Under the pieces are notes generated by a model. It was given only the letters and a program-made list of their open reading frames with translations. It did not search any database and had not been told where the DNA came from. A DNA stretch of 64,000 nucleotides from Oscillospiraceae bacterium (GTDB lineage Bacteria; Bacillota; Clostridia; Oscillospirales; Acutalibacteraceae), in the NCBI GenBank assembly GCA_022650485.1, contig JALCPP010000004.1:124001-188000 (forward strand). The letters run 5' to 3'. How positions within the stretch are numbered: position 1 is the stretch's first letter; each line of letters starts with the position of its first letter. Below, one piece after another: positions 25,140-35,091 of the stretch. The translations under genes and the position numbers were made by a program.

Positions 25140-26198
25140 TTGAAGCATCGAAAGCTGTGGAAAAACAGGGGCGGATTTTCCCTTGTGGAGCTGCTGGTCG
25201 CGGTTGTGGTCCTCAGCATAGCATCGCTGCCCGTGCTGCGCGCGTTCTTTGTGTCGGCTGCTACCGTATCCAAAAGCCGAAACCTTGGGGAAGTTACGCT
25301 GGCCGCGCAGAATGTGGCGGAAACCGTTGAAGCTGTCAGTCTGAGCGATCTGAAAGAGCTGGGGACCGTGAGTGTCCATGGCGACCCGCCGTCGGAATAC
25401 GATTTGGAAATTGCCGGGATTGACGGCGGAAAATACAGTGCTGACGTCACGCTGACCGGAGCGGATGAAGTGACGGATAATGTTCACACGCCGATGGATG
25501 CCGTTTTTACGCAAAAGGGTGGCGGGCTGAATCCGGATACCGCTGCCATGGCGCAGTTTAAGCTGGATGCCAGTGCTGTCACGGCCGATGAGGATGCGGC
25601 TTATGATGTTGAGCGGACCATTACCATTCATATTGATGAAAAATCTGAAAACGCCTATGAATACAGCTGTACTTACCACTATGACGGTAAGGTTTCTTAT
25701 GAGGACGAAGATGGACATACGCAGAGGGAAGACCTGACACCGGTCGATTATTCTTATGTGTTTTATAATGGAACGGTCAGCCCCGGAGCATCCTCCAGGC
25801 TGGCATCCCTCTATTTCTTCTTTGACAAAGATCCGCAGATTTCGGGTCGTTCCGTGTATGATGATACTGTTACCGTACAGCGAACGACGGAGGAAGGCGG
25901 CTGTACACCAGTCTCCGTATTTTTAGTAAAACAGAAAAAGGTACATGACCATTCGTCTTATCATCTATTGGTTCAGCTTAAAGGGGATCGACCGGATAGT
26001 ACCAAGGTCTACAGTAATGTTACAGATTCTACCTACCGAATCTTTCGCCGGGGGGGCGTCTGGTATGAAAAAAGAGTGAACAGCTTTGGAAAGCTGGTCG
26101 CCACCGATCCTGAATACCGGATTTACCACATGATTGTGCGGATTCGCGGCAAAGACGACAATGTTATTTATACGTTGGAAACGTCAAAGCTGGGATGA
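25140..26198 (+). CDS. Pseudopilin, PulG/PilV-like, with long globular domain
   Basis: About 352 residues from TTG 25140, which has AAAGGGGTG upstream; the frame is open to GTG 25098. A prepilin leader ends KNRGG before FSLVELLVAVVVLSIASLPV. The globular part of about 300 residues is large for a pseudopilin and mostly beta. It probably belongs to the initiating or tip complex with the next pilins. Confidence 0.8.
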   Translation: MKHRKLWKNRGGFSLVELLVAVVVLSIASLPVLRAFFVSAATVSKSRNLGEVTLAAQNVAETVEAVSLSDLKELGTVSVHGDPPSEYDLEIAGIDGGKYSADVTLTGADEVTDNVHTPMDAVFTQKGGGLNPDTAAMAQFKLDASAVTADEDAAYDVERTITIHIDEKSENAYEYSCTYHYDGKVSYEDEDGHTQREDLTPVDYSYVFYNGTVSPGASSRLASLYFFFDKDPQISGRSVYDDTVTVQRTTEEGGCTPVSVFLVKQKKVHDHSSYHLLVQLKGDRPDSTKVYSNVTDSTYRIFRRGGVWYEKRVNSFGKLVATDPEYRIYHMIVRIRGKDDNVIYTLETSKLG

Positions 26199-26236
26199 CA
26201 ATGACGAAAAGCCGGGTTAAAAAAGGGAGTGGAAGC

Positions 26237-28408
26237 ATGAGAAACCGTGCAGCGGCATTTCACCGCGATAACAGGGGGTCTGGAATTGTCACGGTGCTGG
26301 TGACAATGTTTTTTCTATCCGCGCTGGGAGCCGCGCTGCTTTTCATTTCCTTTACCGGCTATCAGGTGAAGCTCAGCGAACGAAAAAGCAAGGAAAATTT
26401 TTATCAGGCAAGTGCCGCCATGGATCAAATCCATGCCGGAATTGAGCAGGCAGTAGCGGACTCTGTGGCAGACGCTTATACCGATGTATTGGAACATTAT
26501 GAAGATTTGAATGCTTCCAGACCGGAGGGAACCGGTCTGGAAGACTACCTGCAGCAGAACTTTCAGGATTCCTTTAAAGAGTTCCTGCTGGAATGGAATC
26601 ATCCGGATGATGAAGACGACAGCCTTTTTTCTCAAAGAGGAGAAACGGTGACCTATTCGCCCAAAGTATTACTCCAGTTTCTTAACTGCCCGGCAGACGG
26701 CACAAGAACAATTGATGAAACCAATGATATTTATCAGATGACGACTCCCAATGCCAAAATTGAACTGATGTGCGCGGAATCTGTAAGCAAAGGGGAAAAC
26801 GATTTGGCGATGACTCTGGAGGGAGTCACCCTTCGCTATACGGCGCGCAATTATCAGACCGATATTACCACAGATCTTGCCGTTAAGACTCCGCTGTTTT
26901 CCTATGCGCCGGGGGCATATTCGGTGAATAATATTTCTAAAATTGCATTGGTGGCCAAAACAGGGCTGCAATGCGGAGCGGCCTCCGGTTTAATCCTGAG
27001 CGGGGATGCTTATGCGGGAAGCGTAACGGTGCAGAACGAGGGAACGCTGGATCATTTGAATGGCTTACTGGTATCCGGTGACAGCGTCGTGTCCGACCAA
27101 TCCGGAAAATTCAATACGGCCGAAACGTCGTCCTTATGGGCTAAAAGTATTTTGGTCGGCAATGAGGCTGCCGTTCAGCTTCCGGGGGACACTTATGTGG
27201 CGGATGACCTTACTCTTTCGGGGGCTTCTGCAAGCGCAGTGCTCGGAGATTTGTCGGCGGGCCGGGCAAGGGGGAAGTATGTCGGATATGGGTGTTGGTC
27301 TTCAGAAAAGCCCGATGATCCGGCCGTGAACAGTTCGATTCTGATTAATGGACGCGGGGCTTCGTTAGACCTTGGCGGGTTGAGTTCACTGATGCTGGCG
27401 GGGAACGGTTTTATTAACACGACGGGCGCGGAAGAGGGGCCGACCAGTTATGATTACATTATGGGCCAGTCGATTGCGGCCCGCAGTGACCAGCTGGCCT
27501 ATTTGGTTCCGGAAGAATGCCTGCCGGAAGGATTCCCTGCTAATCCGTATCTTGTCACTCAGGCGATTAACCCTGAAAAGCTCAGCAGCGCGATGGATAA
27601 AGTCAGGTCGCTTGCGGCTCAGGAAAGCTATTATCAATATGTCGGCGGGGTGCAGGATGTGTATGTTCACCTGAATTCCACAGGGGATGAAAAAATCGCC
27701 TACTTATTTCTTACTTTTAAAAATCAAAATGATGCAAACCAATATTTTAAAGGCTATTTTCAAGAACATTTTCACGATATTAACAATTATTTAACCCAGT
27801 ATTTGTCGTATTACCGCGCGGCGGCTTCTTCCATGAGCGGGGGCGGCGTTTATTCCGGAACGATTTCCGACGGTATGGTTGACGGCGGGTTGACGGAAGC
27901 GACTGCACCGGATGTGCTTTCCATTGTTTCACAGCAATATCAAACGCGGTACAAAAATCTCTGCCAAACGCTGAACGAAGGGATTTCCTCGAACAAATCA
28001 GAAACGCCGTATGAATATCTGGTCAATACCGAACTGGTGGAAGCTCTGCCGGATACCCAAACCGGTTTTACGGATTCTTCCGGCAATCTGGAAGCGCTTA
28101 TCGTGAAAGGGGACTGCATGATTGACAGCGGCATACCTGATACGGTAAAGATCGTGATTGCTACGGGTGATGTGACGGTGAGACGGAATATGAACGGGTT
28201 GATTTTGTCCGGCGGTTCCGCAACCGTCAGGGGAAACGTGACGGTTCAATCCGACAGCGATGTTTCTGCGGCCCTTCAGGCGGAAAACGGCGGGAAGACG
28301 TTGCTAAGCTTTTTAAATATCGGCTCCAACACGGGCGGCCAGGGTTCCGGCGGAACGTGCTGGGATGCAAACACGCTGGTCGAATATGCTGATTGGAGCA
28401 GAAAATAA
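26237..28408 (+). CDS. PilX-like large pilus assembly protein
   Basis: 723 residues from ATG 26237 (GGGAG 7 nt upstream); the frame also allows ATG 26195 overlapping the previous stop. The N-terminus NRGSGIVTVLVTMFFLSALG is a PilX/GspK-like hydrophobic helix, although the prepilin cleavage site departs from consensus (no Glu5). A long extracellular part follows with repeated beta motifs (GDAYAGSVTVQNEGTLDHLN; IATGDVTVRRNMNG), suggestive of a beta-helix. Probable minor pilin-like tip component. Confidence 0.7.
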   Translation: MRNRAAAFHRDNRGSGIVTVLVTMFFLSALGAALLFISFTGYQVKLSERKSKENFYQASAAMDQIHAGIEQAVADSVADAYTDVLEHYEDLNASRPEGTGLEDYLQQNFQDSFKEFLLEWNHPDDEDDSLFSQRGETVTYSPKVLLQFLNCPADGTRTIDETNDIYQMTTPNAKIELMCAESVSKGENDLAMTLEGVTLRYTARNYQTDITTDLAVKTPLFSYAPGAYSVNNISKIALVAKTGLQCGAASGLILSGDAYAGSVTVQNEGTLDHLNGLLVSGDSVVSDQSGKFNTAETSSLWAKSILVGNEAAVQLPGDTYVADDLTLSGASASAVLGDLSAGRARGKYVGYGCWSSEKPDDPAVNSSILINGRGASLDLGGLSSLMLAGNGFINTTGAEEGPTSYDYIMGQSIAARSDQLAYLVPEECLPEGFPANPYLVTQAINPEKLSSAMDKVRSLAAQESYYQYVGGVQDVYVHLNSTGDEKIAYLFLTFKNQNDANQYFKGYFQEHFHDINNYLTQYLSYYRAAASSMSGGGVYSGTISDGMVDGGLTEATAPDVLSIVSQQYQTRYKNLCQTLNEGISSNKSETPYEYLVNTELVEALPDTQTGFTDSSGNLEALIVKGDCMIDSGIPDTVKIVIATGDVTVRRNMNGLILSGGSATVRGNVTVQSDSDVSAALQAENGGKTLLSFLNIGSNTGGQGSGGTCWDANTLVEYADWSRK

Positions 28409-28944
28409 ACGGATTTGCCGGGAAAGGGATGGGGACCGTTAAAAACAATAAGGGAGTTACCCTGATTGAGCTTGTTGTCTGTATTGTCATTGTGGGAATT
28501 GTTGCAGGAATTACGTCCCTTTCTATTTACAATGTTTTTTCCGCACAGGCGCGGAAATGCGCAAATGAAATGGACTATCTGCTGTCACAGTGCCGTATCG
28601 ATTCGATGAGCCGGGCGGGAGCCATTTACCTACGGCTTTCCTGTGACAGAAACGGAAATGTGATTGCGGAAAACATGGAAAACGGCGCGGTGCTTTCCAG
28701 CCATACCATTGGCAATTCTCGCTGTCATGTCACTTATGAAACGGATCGCGAATATGAATTGAATTCCCAAAACTTGTGTCTGTCGTTTCAGCGTGATACA
28801 GGTTCGCTTCGAACACTGCTGCCGGATGGCAGTGCCGATGCCGGATCTCAATGTATATCCATCACTGTTTCCGGTTCCGGCGGTGCCGGAACTTATCAGA
28901 TCCACTTGGTTCCCGCAACGGGAATGCACACACTGGAGGGATAG
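28393..28944 (+). CDS. Pseudopilin, GspH/FimT-like
   Basis: Up to 183 residues. The prepilin motif KNNKG before VTLIELVVCIVIVGIVAGI keeps Glu5. The globular part resembles GspH/FimT (SRAGAIYLRLSCDRNGNVI). The start is uncertain: TTG 28393 overlaps the preceding gene, while ATG 28429 is preceded immediately by GGGAAAGGG. Confidence 0.8.
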   Translation: MEQKINGFAGKGMGTVKNNKGVTLIELVVCIVIVGIVAGITSLSIYNVFSAQARKCANEMDYLLSQCRIDSMSRAGAIYLRLSCDRNGNVIAENMENGAVLSSHTIGNSRCHVTYETDREYELNSQNLCLSFQRDTGSLRTLLPDGSADAGSQCISITVSGSGGAGTYQIHLVPATGMHTLEG

Positions 28945-28947
28945 TCT

Positions 28948-29511
28948 GTGCGGAAGAATAACAGGGGATTCACACTGGTAGAATTGATCGTTTCCGTCGC
29001 AATCCTTGGAATTTTGGCGACAGCCGCATTGACGATTATGTCATCAGGAATCCATACGTATGACGGGGTTTTCGACAATGTCAGTCTTCAAGTGGAGTCT
29101 CAGACCGTGATGAACCAAATTGAACAGGCCGTTATCAATTGCAACGGCGGAATCTGTTTCCAAAATGATGCGCTGTACCTTGTCGATGAGGGGGATATGG
29201 CAGATCAGGAAAAATTATTCCGGGTTGATGCTGGGCAGAACAGCGTGGAATATGAGGAATATACCGTGACAGTGTCCGGTGGTTCCGTGACAAAGCTGCC
29301 CGGGGTGAGCGGTCGGATGGCCACGCATGTTCAAAGCCTGCACCTGATTCAAACAAAGGCAGATCTTAACGGCCGCATTTTCTCCGTTTCGTTTGGCGCA
29401 GAATTTACAAGGAATGGAAAAACCTATTACGCTGAGAAAACGGTTGCGCCAAGGAATCATCCGATCTGTGCAAGTTCTGAAAATGAGCTGATTTCAGCGG
29501 TATGCCGGTAG
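28948..29511 (+). CDS. Pseudopilin, PilW/GspJ-like
   Basis: 187 residues. Leader MRKNNRG is cut before FTLVELIVSVAILGILATAA. The GTG start has GGAGGG upstream and lies 3 nt after the previous stop. The mature domain (about 155 residues) is beta-rich and resembles PilW/GspJ minor pilins. Confidence 0.82.
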   Translation: MRKNNRGFTLVELIVSVAILGILATAALTIMSSGIHTYDGVFDNVSLQVESQTVMNQIEQAVINCNGGICFQNDALYLVDEGDMADQEKLFRVDAGQNSVEYEEYTVTVSGGSVTKLPGVSGRMATHVQSLHLIQTKADLNGRIFSVSFGAEFTRNGKTYYAEKTVAPRNHPICASSENELISAVCR

Positions 29512-29543
29512 TACCAAATCGGTGTTCAGGGGAGGAATTATAG

Positions 29544-32500
29544 ATGAAAAAGAATCTGAGAAAACCGGGGCGGCGTATTCTGCTTACCATTTGTATCATG
29601 CTTGCCGTATCGGTTGGGCTGACCGCATTCCCAGGCGGAGCATTTGCGCTGACTTCTTTGCCGCATATTGAAGAAATTGTTTCTTCCGATTCCACTGGCA
29701 CGCAGAAATTTCAGATTCTGGAAATTGTCCCTGAAGAAGGAAGCGGAAGTATTGGATATTATGTAAACGGGCAGGAGCCTTTGAAAAATCTTGGGTATTT
29801 ACTGAACGGCCTGAAAAGCGAAGAGGAGCGCTCATCGGCGGTCAGCCGTCTGTTCGACCAATTAAAAGCCAAGAAGATTCTAAGCAGTGACCAAAGTACA
29901 CCGATGACGCTTGACGGCGCGGTTTATACGGAAAAGAAGCCGTGGCAGCTCACAGCAGAGGAATGGCAGTCCATGACGGAGCTTTCACTGCCAGCGCCTG
30001 AAACCGCAACGGTGTCGGGGACATTTACAGGTTCTGACTCCGGCGATTACGATAAGGTCATGAAACTGGATGCGGACAATTCCACTTCGAATCAGGTTCA
30101 GAAAATTGATTTTTTCCAGTTTTATGAAACCGAAGAGACCGCACCGAAAACAGGAAAGTATTATTATTCCCCTGTCTTTTATCCGATTACAAACGGGCAG
30201 GCTTTGCCCGATGGTACGGCGATTTACACCAATTCTGAAACGGGCAGTATAGACGAGAATGGAAATGTGATACCTGCAACCGGAGCAGATCCGACGGACG
30301 GAAATTATCAATATGTCGGTTCTTGGGGCGAAGATGGTTTTATATTGAATGTGGATGAAGGCGTGGTTTATTATACAGCCGGTGCAAGCGGACATCCGGT
30401 TGCATCATGGGATTTGTTCCACCCTTATGCCGCCGTATCTGCGGATTTCACACAGGTCCCGGCGGGAGAAGGGTATTTCAGCTTGGTGGGATACCGGTTT
30501 GCGGGGAAAGGCTTGGGGCATTATACCCTGAACATAACCCCGGAAGGGACCGATACGGTTACCGTTACATACGACACAGTTTGGTATTCCCTTGGCTGCC
30601 GTAATCATGATTGGTTTTTAAAATATGTTTTTGACCAGATTGGTTCAGACGGAAATCTTACGGATGCCGGAAAAAATGTGGGAATTGCGGTACAATCAAA
30701 GATTCCCAGCGAAGTGACCGATGCCGATGTGAGAAAAGCCGATTTGATTATCCTTTCGGCTGGACTTGATCTTTCCGGGGCGGCATCCCGCTATCAAGCA
30801 GGGAATGATATTGATGCTTTGGGCAGCGGCGGGGTTTACGATGCGATTGCAGCGGCGGACCAGGAAAAGGTGCCGGTCCTTATAGATGGGTCGATTTTGA
30901 CTTCCGGCGCAGGTACGAACATCGCTTCTCTGGCGACGAAGCTGAAAGACGGGAATGCCGCAACAGATTTTGTAAGCGAAAATATTTATTGCTTTTCGGG
31001 AAATCTGGCAACGGCGGATTTTAATCAAAAATTTTCAGATACAGCGGGATTTGCCGATGTCCTTGCAGAAATTGAAAATGAAAATTTTCTGCGCAAAAAA
31101 GACAATCCGTCCACGACCGACCTTTTAACAGAAGAAGTGACGATGGCAAACTCCATTCGGTATGTCATTAATTACAGCGGGCAGCGCCGGCTTGGGGCGC
31201 AGGAAGAAATCACCGTGCTGGAACTGGAACCCGGCAGGGGAAAGCGCCTGACTTCAGACATCGTTCGGGAGTGGCTGGGCGGTGACAGCAGTGGAATTGC
31301 CAAAGAGAAGATTCATATTGTCGCCATGTCAACCTCGGAATTTATCGGAAAAATCGATGACATGGTAGAAACTTATGACATGATTTATGTGGGTTCAGAT
31401 CTGACTGGTTTTCACACGACCGGAAATTGGGCTCACAAAACCACGGTTTACAACGACTCCAATTTAGACGGTTTGGTTTATACCAATATCGGCGATGTTT
31501 ATTATGCTGACATGCAGCTTGCGGGGCTGCTGGATCGTGATTACTATAAAGATTACACAGGAAATTACCCGACTTGGCACGCCGGGGGAAAACAATATCG
31601 GTATATTGACGCGACTTCCGGGACAGCAGCAAACCGCTTTCGTTTTTCCGGGAACGACCTGACCCAGTCAAAGGCAAGTGAATTGCTGGACTTTGTAAAA
31701 TCCGGGTATCCGGTTGTTTTGGCAGATGATCTGGATCAATCTTCCGGTGCCGGTTCCATCACCGTGAATACGGACAGAGTGGACCGTGCCTCTCTCATGT
31801 ATTCGGCCTTAACGTCCATTCAGGGCTACCATAATGTGATGACTGTCAGTGATACTTCCACTCAATCCGCTACGCTTTTAAAGTACCTGAATCTTTCTAA
31901 GCCAAGTATTGAGTGGCAGAAATACCCGCCCGTTTATTCCCGCACGGATTCCGGAGACGGCCAGCCTGTGATTACGGGGCTGACGCCAAAGAATGGAAAA
32001 TATTTTTTGGAATACGGCTTTACGATTCAAAACCAGACGGATGCATCCCCCAAGGACACAACTTATGACTGCCGGCTTTCGATTGATTTGAATGCGGACG
32101 GACGTTATAAATCAAATGAGCAGATACAGGATATTATCATTCGAGATGCGGACGGACGATTGATGACGCCGGTCCGCACAGGAAGCGGTGTTTATCGATA
32201 TGAATTAAAAGCGGCTCGACGGTATACGCTGACCCGGCAGATCCCGGAGGATTATACCGGGATTATTCCGTGGAAACTGGAAGTTGTAAAAAACGACAAT
32301 GAGTATATTCATGCTTCCGAAGTAAACTATACCCATGTTTCGCCCGACACTGCTGAAAAAATTCACATTCTTCAAATCAATTCCGATTATAATGTTACGC
32401 TGAATCTGCAGAATCAATTGGATTCCAGCAACAGATGGAGCTCATACTATTCTTATGGGGCGACGCGTACCATAAACGGGGCCAGTCAGACAAGATATTT

Positions 32501-34025
32501 TCATGGGCTGTTTGGCAAGCTGCTTTATGAAGCGGCTGATTTCGACGTTAGGATTACTACGATGAGCGCAGAAAACTTTAACAGTCGGCGTAATCAATCA
32601 GAGTATCTGGATTCATTTAACATGCTGATTATTGGATTCAGTGATATGTATCAGGAACTCAGCAAAGATTCAGCCAATGCAGTCGTGGATTTTATCGGTT
32701 CCGGCAAATCGGTTTTGTTTACGCACGATACGACATCGCTGGTCAATGTGCCCAGCGTTTATGCGAACCGGCAGAGTTTTGTTTCTTCTGCGTCGCGATG
32801 GGGGCTGCGTTATGATACCCCCTCGTTCAGTGATCCGGCAAACTGGGGCTATTACTTTAACACGATTCTGCGCGATGCGGTAAAACTGGACCGTTATGGG
32901 ATTCGTTCCCGGTACCGGAGCGCATTGCAAGGGCAGACTTCCGGCACGAATCTGACACAGACAGCAGCGCAGCAGTTGACACAAGCCGGATACAGCGTTG
33001 CCTACACCCCGGATTCTTCCCGCTCTGAGACCAAAACGGAAGCGGAAACGCAGGGTTGTACAAACTATTCTCTCATTCGATATGGAAAAAATAATCAGCA
33101 AAAGGTTACAGCAGACAGATACTCCGGCGGGCGAGTGACAAAGAAAGTTTCACAGGTAAACCAAGGGCAGATTACGACATATCCTTATGATATTAACACC
33201 GAGTATTTTAAAAACGGAACCGGAAGAAACACAATGACGGTTGCACCGACTCATGAGCAGTATTACCAGCTGAACATGAATTCCAATGATATCGTGGTGT
33301 GGTACTGTTTGTCCAACGGAGATACCGCTTCACCCGACCAATATTACGCCGCTACTCCAAACGACGCGGTGAATTCTTACTATATTTATAACTGTGGTAA
33401 TATAACTTATTCCGGTATGGGGCATTTTACGAGCGGTTGCAATCCAGAGAAATTCTACACCGGTGGAAATCTGCAGTATATCAATGAGGCAAAACTTTTT
33501 GTCAATACCATGATTGCGTCTTACCGTGCCGGCGCAGAGAAAGCAACCGTACATTTTACCACGGATGCTTCCGGAAAAAAGACGGCTCACTATTTCTTCG
33601 TCACTCTGGATTATAACACGGGGGACAGCGGGGACTTGTCTGTTTCCGGGCAAATGCTGGATTTAAATTCAAAAATTCATTTTACAATTTCCGATTCCAC
33701 GTTATCACATGACAAAGATCTTACTCCGACTTTTTATTACACGCGGGTGGATGCGTCGAATCATGAAGTGATAAAAAACGGCATTATAGAAACGACGTCG
33801 TTTACTCCAACGGTTGCCAATGCGGAAACAGGCGGGCCGGTGACGCAGTACGCCGGAGGGCGGGTATATCAGTTCCTTCTGCCGGCGGAAATTCTTTCGG
33901 CTGTAAAGCAGACGGAAAACTCGGCGGTCAACCTTTATGTCAATGTCGACTCGGGAGGAGTCTGTAATCCTTCGGCAGATTCGAAAATTCAGCTTCGACG
34001 GATCGGTTTGTTTGAACTGGACTGA
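29544..34025 (+). CDS. Giant exported DUF5057-type protein at the end of the pilus operon
   Basis: 1493 residues with a cleavable-type signal peptide (ILLTICIMLAVSVGLTAFPG, likely cut after GGAFA). The mature protein opens KFQILEIVPEEGSGSIGYYV, as in DUF5057 proteins. It has further alpha/beta repeats that restart with similar phrases (EEITVLELEPGRGKRL at about 550; KIHILQINSDYNVTLNL at about 935), so it is probably three related modules. There is no C-terminal anchor or LPXTG. Being last in the operon, it may be the pilus-tip adhesin or an exported substrate; that role is inference. Confidence 0.72.
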   Translation: MKKNLRKPGRRILLTICIMLAVSVGLTAFPGGAFALTSLPHIEEIVSSDSTGTQKFQILEIVPEEGSGSIGYYVNGQEPLKNLGYLLNGLKSEEERSSAVSRLFDQLKAKKILSSDQSTPMTLDGAVYTEKKPWQLTAEEWQSMTELSLPAPETATVSGTFTGSDSGDYDKVMKLDADNSTSNQVQKIDFFQFYETEETAPKTGKYYYSPVFYPITNGQALPDGTAIYTNSETGSIDENGNVIPATGADPTDGNYQYVGSWGEDGFILNVDEGVVYYTAGASGHPVASWDLFHPYAAVSADFTQVPAGEGYFSLVGYRFAGKGLGHYTLNITPEGTDTVTVTYDTVWYSLGCRNHDWFLKYVFDQIGSDGNLTDAGKNVGIAVQSKIPSEVTDADVRKADLIILSAGLDLSGAASRYQAGNDIDALGSGGVYDAIAAADQEKVPVLIDGSILTSGAGTNIASLATKLKDGNAATDFVSENIYCFSGNLATADFNQKFSDTAGFADVLAEIENENFLRKKDNPSTTDLLTEEVTMANSIRYVINYSGQRRLGAQEEITVLELEPGRGKRLTSDIVREWLGGDSSGIAKEKIHIVAMSTSEFIGKIDDMVETYDMIYVGSDLTGFHTTGNWAHKTTVYNDSNLDGLVYTNIGDVYYADMQLAGLLDRDYYKDYTGNYPTWHAGGKQYRYIDATSGTAANRFRFSGNDLTQSKASELLDFVKSGYPVVLADDLDQSSGAGSITVNTDRVDRASLMYSALTSIQGYHNVMTVSDTSTQSATLLKYLNLSKPSIEWQKYPPVYSRTDSGDGQPVITGLTPKNGKYFLEYGFTIQNQTDASPKDTTYDCRLSIDLNADGRYKSNEQIQDIIIRDADGRLMTPVRTGSGVYRYELKAARRYTLTRQIPEDYTGIIPWKLEVVKNDNEYIHASEVNYTHVSPDTAEKIHILQINSDYNVTLNLQNQLDSSNRWSSYYSYGATRTINGASQTRYFHGLFGKLLYEAADFDVRITTMSAENFNSRRNQSEYLDSFNMLIIGFSDMYQELSKDSANAVVDFIGSGKSVLFTHDTTSLVNVPSVYANRQSFVSSASRWGLRYDTPSFSDPANWGYYFNTILRDAVKLDRYGIRSRYRSALQGQTSGTNLTQTAAQQLTQAGYSVAYTPDSSRSETKTEAETQGCTNYSLIRYGKNNQQKVTADRYSGGRVTKKVSQVNQGQITTYPYDINTEYFKNGTGRNTMTVAPTHEQYYQLNMNSNDIVVWYCLSNGDTASPDQYYAATPNDAVNSYYIYNCGNITYSGMGHFTSGCNPEKFYTGGNLQYINEAKLFVNTMIASYRAGAEKATVHFTTDASGKKTAHYFFVTLDYNTGDSGDLSVSGQMLDLNSKIHFTISDSTLSHDKDLTPTFYYTRVDASNHEVIKNGIIETTSFTPTVANAETGGPVTQYAGGRVYQFLLPAEILSAVKQTENSAVNLYVNVDSGGVCNPSADSKIQLRRIGLFELD

Positions 34026-34082
34026 GCGTTACAGAAAAATGGCCGTTTTTTCGTTCCTTCCGTATGGGGACATTCACCCTGT

Positions 34083-34126
34083 ATACGAGCCAAAGATTAC
34101 CTATAACGGTGATCTTTGGCTCGTAT
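34083..34126 (+). terminator. Terminator of the pilus operon
   Basis: Perfect 15-bp stem ATACGAGCCAAAGAT / ATCTTTGGCTCGTAT around a 14-nt loop, 58 nt after the DUF5057 stop; the T-tract is weak (TGTCATTTT). Confidence 0.75.
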
Positions 34127-34224
34127 TGTCATTTTGGTTGCGTGGAATTTTGCCGCTTTGCGTTTTTATCGTTTTCCTGAAATATCCGTTTCTGTAATTT
34201 TTTAATTTTGTGGCAGGTCATGGT

Positions 34225-34376
34225 TCAACCATCTTCTGCTTTTTTATAGCCGAGAGTTTTTTTCAGCGTAGAATGTCATGGAGCATGTTTTTTATCGCTT
34301 CCATCACATCCGTGGTACTGCTCAATTCTTAGTTGTTTACATATCCTTTCAATATATCTGCCGGTACGGCACGCAT
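34225..34376 (-). pseudogene. IS256-family transposase relic
   Basis: Minus-strand frames give MRAVPADILKGYVNN then stop, a second piece STTDVMEAIKNMLHDIL, then after a frameshift KTLGYKKAEDG. These are the order and wording of IS256-type (Mutator) transposase N-termini. Stops and a deletion make it dead. It borders the sugar operon. Confidence 0.65.
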
Positions 34377-34470
34377 GAAAATGACTTCCTTTCAGACTTG
34401 AGTTTATCTACCCTCATTCTTGTCTGGAAGAAAGTCCATTATATCAACTTATACACAAATTTTCTGAAAT

Positions 34471-35091
34471 TCACTGCCGGAAAGGAATAGAATTGGAACA
34501 AATATTGAGTACTCCGAATCGGCCATTCCTGAATTCCAAGATGGTAGCAGAACAGTTTTGTACTTCGCTGCCTGACCAAAAAGCACTATTGGGTAATTGC
34601 TTTACAATGCTAACTGTAGCTTTGATAAAAGCCCCGTGCGTAAAGACCATAATGCTAGAATCTGGCTTACAGTTACATGTCACTTCCTTAAGAAACAACT
34701 GACTCCTGACTTTGAGTTGCTGGATAGTTTCTCCTTCCCGCGGTGGAATATATCGTTCCGGGTGTTTAAAAAAGTTATATAGCCTGAGAAACGGGCAATG
34801 ATGAATCAGTTGCAGCGGCTGTCCTTCTCTGACGCCATATGAGATCTCTTTCAAAAGTGAGCTTGTATGTAGCGGACAGTTTTTTCTGCCTGTCAGAAAA
34901 ATTCCTGCGGTTTCCATGGCCCTTCGAAGTGGGCTTGTGTAGGCAAAGTCTATAGGTGTGCCGGCCATTCTTGCAGCAGCCAGTTTTGCCTGTTTCCGCC
35001 CTGTTTTATTGAGTGGAATATCTGCCTGTCCTTGGATTTTAGATCGGCAGTTCCAGTCTGTTTCTCCGTGCCGAATCAAGTAGATAATCAT
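34471..35091 (-). CDS. Histidine phosphatase family protein
   Basis: 206 residues of the phosphoglycerate-mutase superfamily: catalytic RHGETDWN at the N-terminus, TSPLRRAMETA, and the second His in FTHGAFIK. The size suits small-molecule phosphatases such as alpha-ribazole or sugar phosphatases. It overlaps the upstream permease gene by 4 nt, so it is the last gene of the sugar operon and may act on a sugar phosphate made there. Confidence 0.85.
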   Translation of the reverse strand: MIIYLIRHGETDWNCRSKIQGQADIPLNKTGRKQAKLAAARMAGTPIDFAYTSPLRRAMETAGIFLTGRKNCPLHTSSLLKEISYGVREGQPLQLIHHCPFLRLYNFFKHPERYIPPREGETIQQLKVRSQLFLKEVTCNCKPDSSIMVFTHGAFIKATVSIVKQLPNSAFWSGSEVQNCSATILEFRNGRFGVLNICSNSIPFRQ

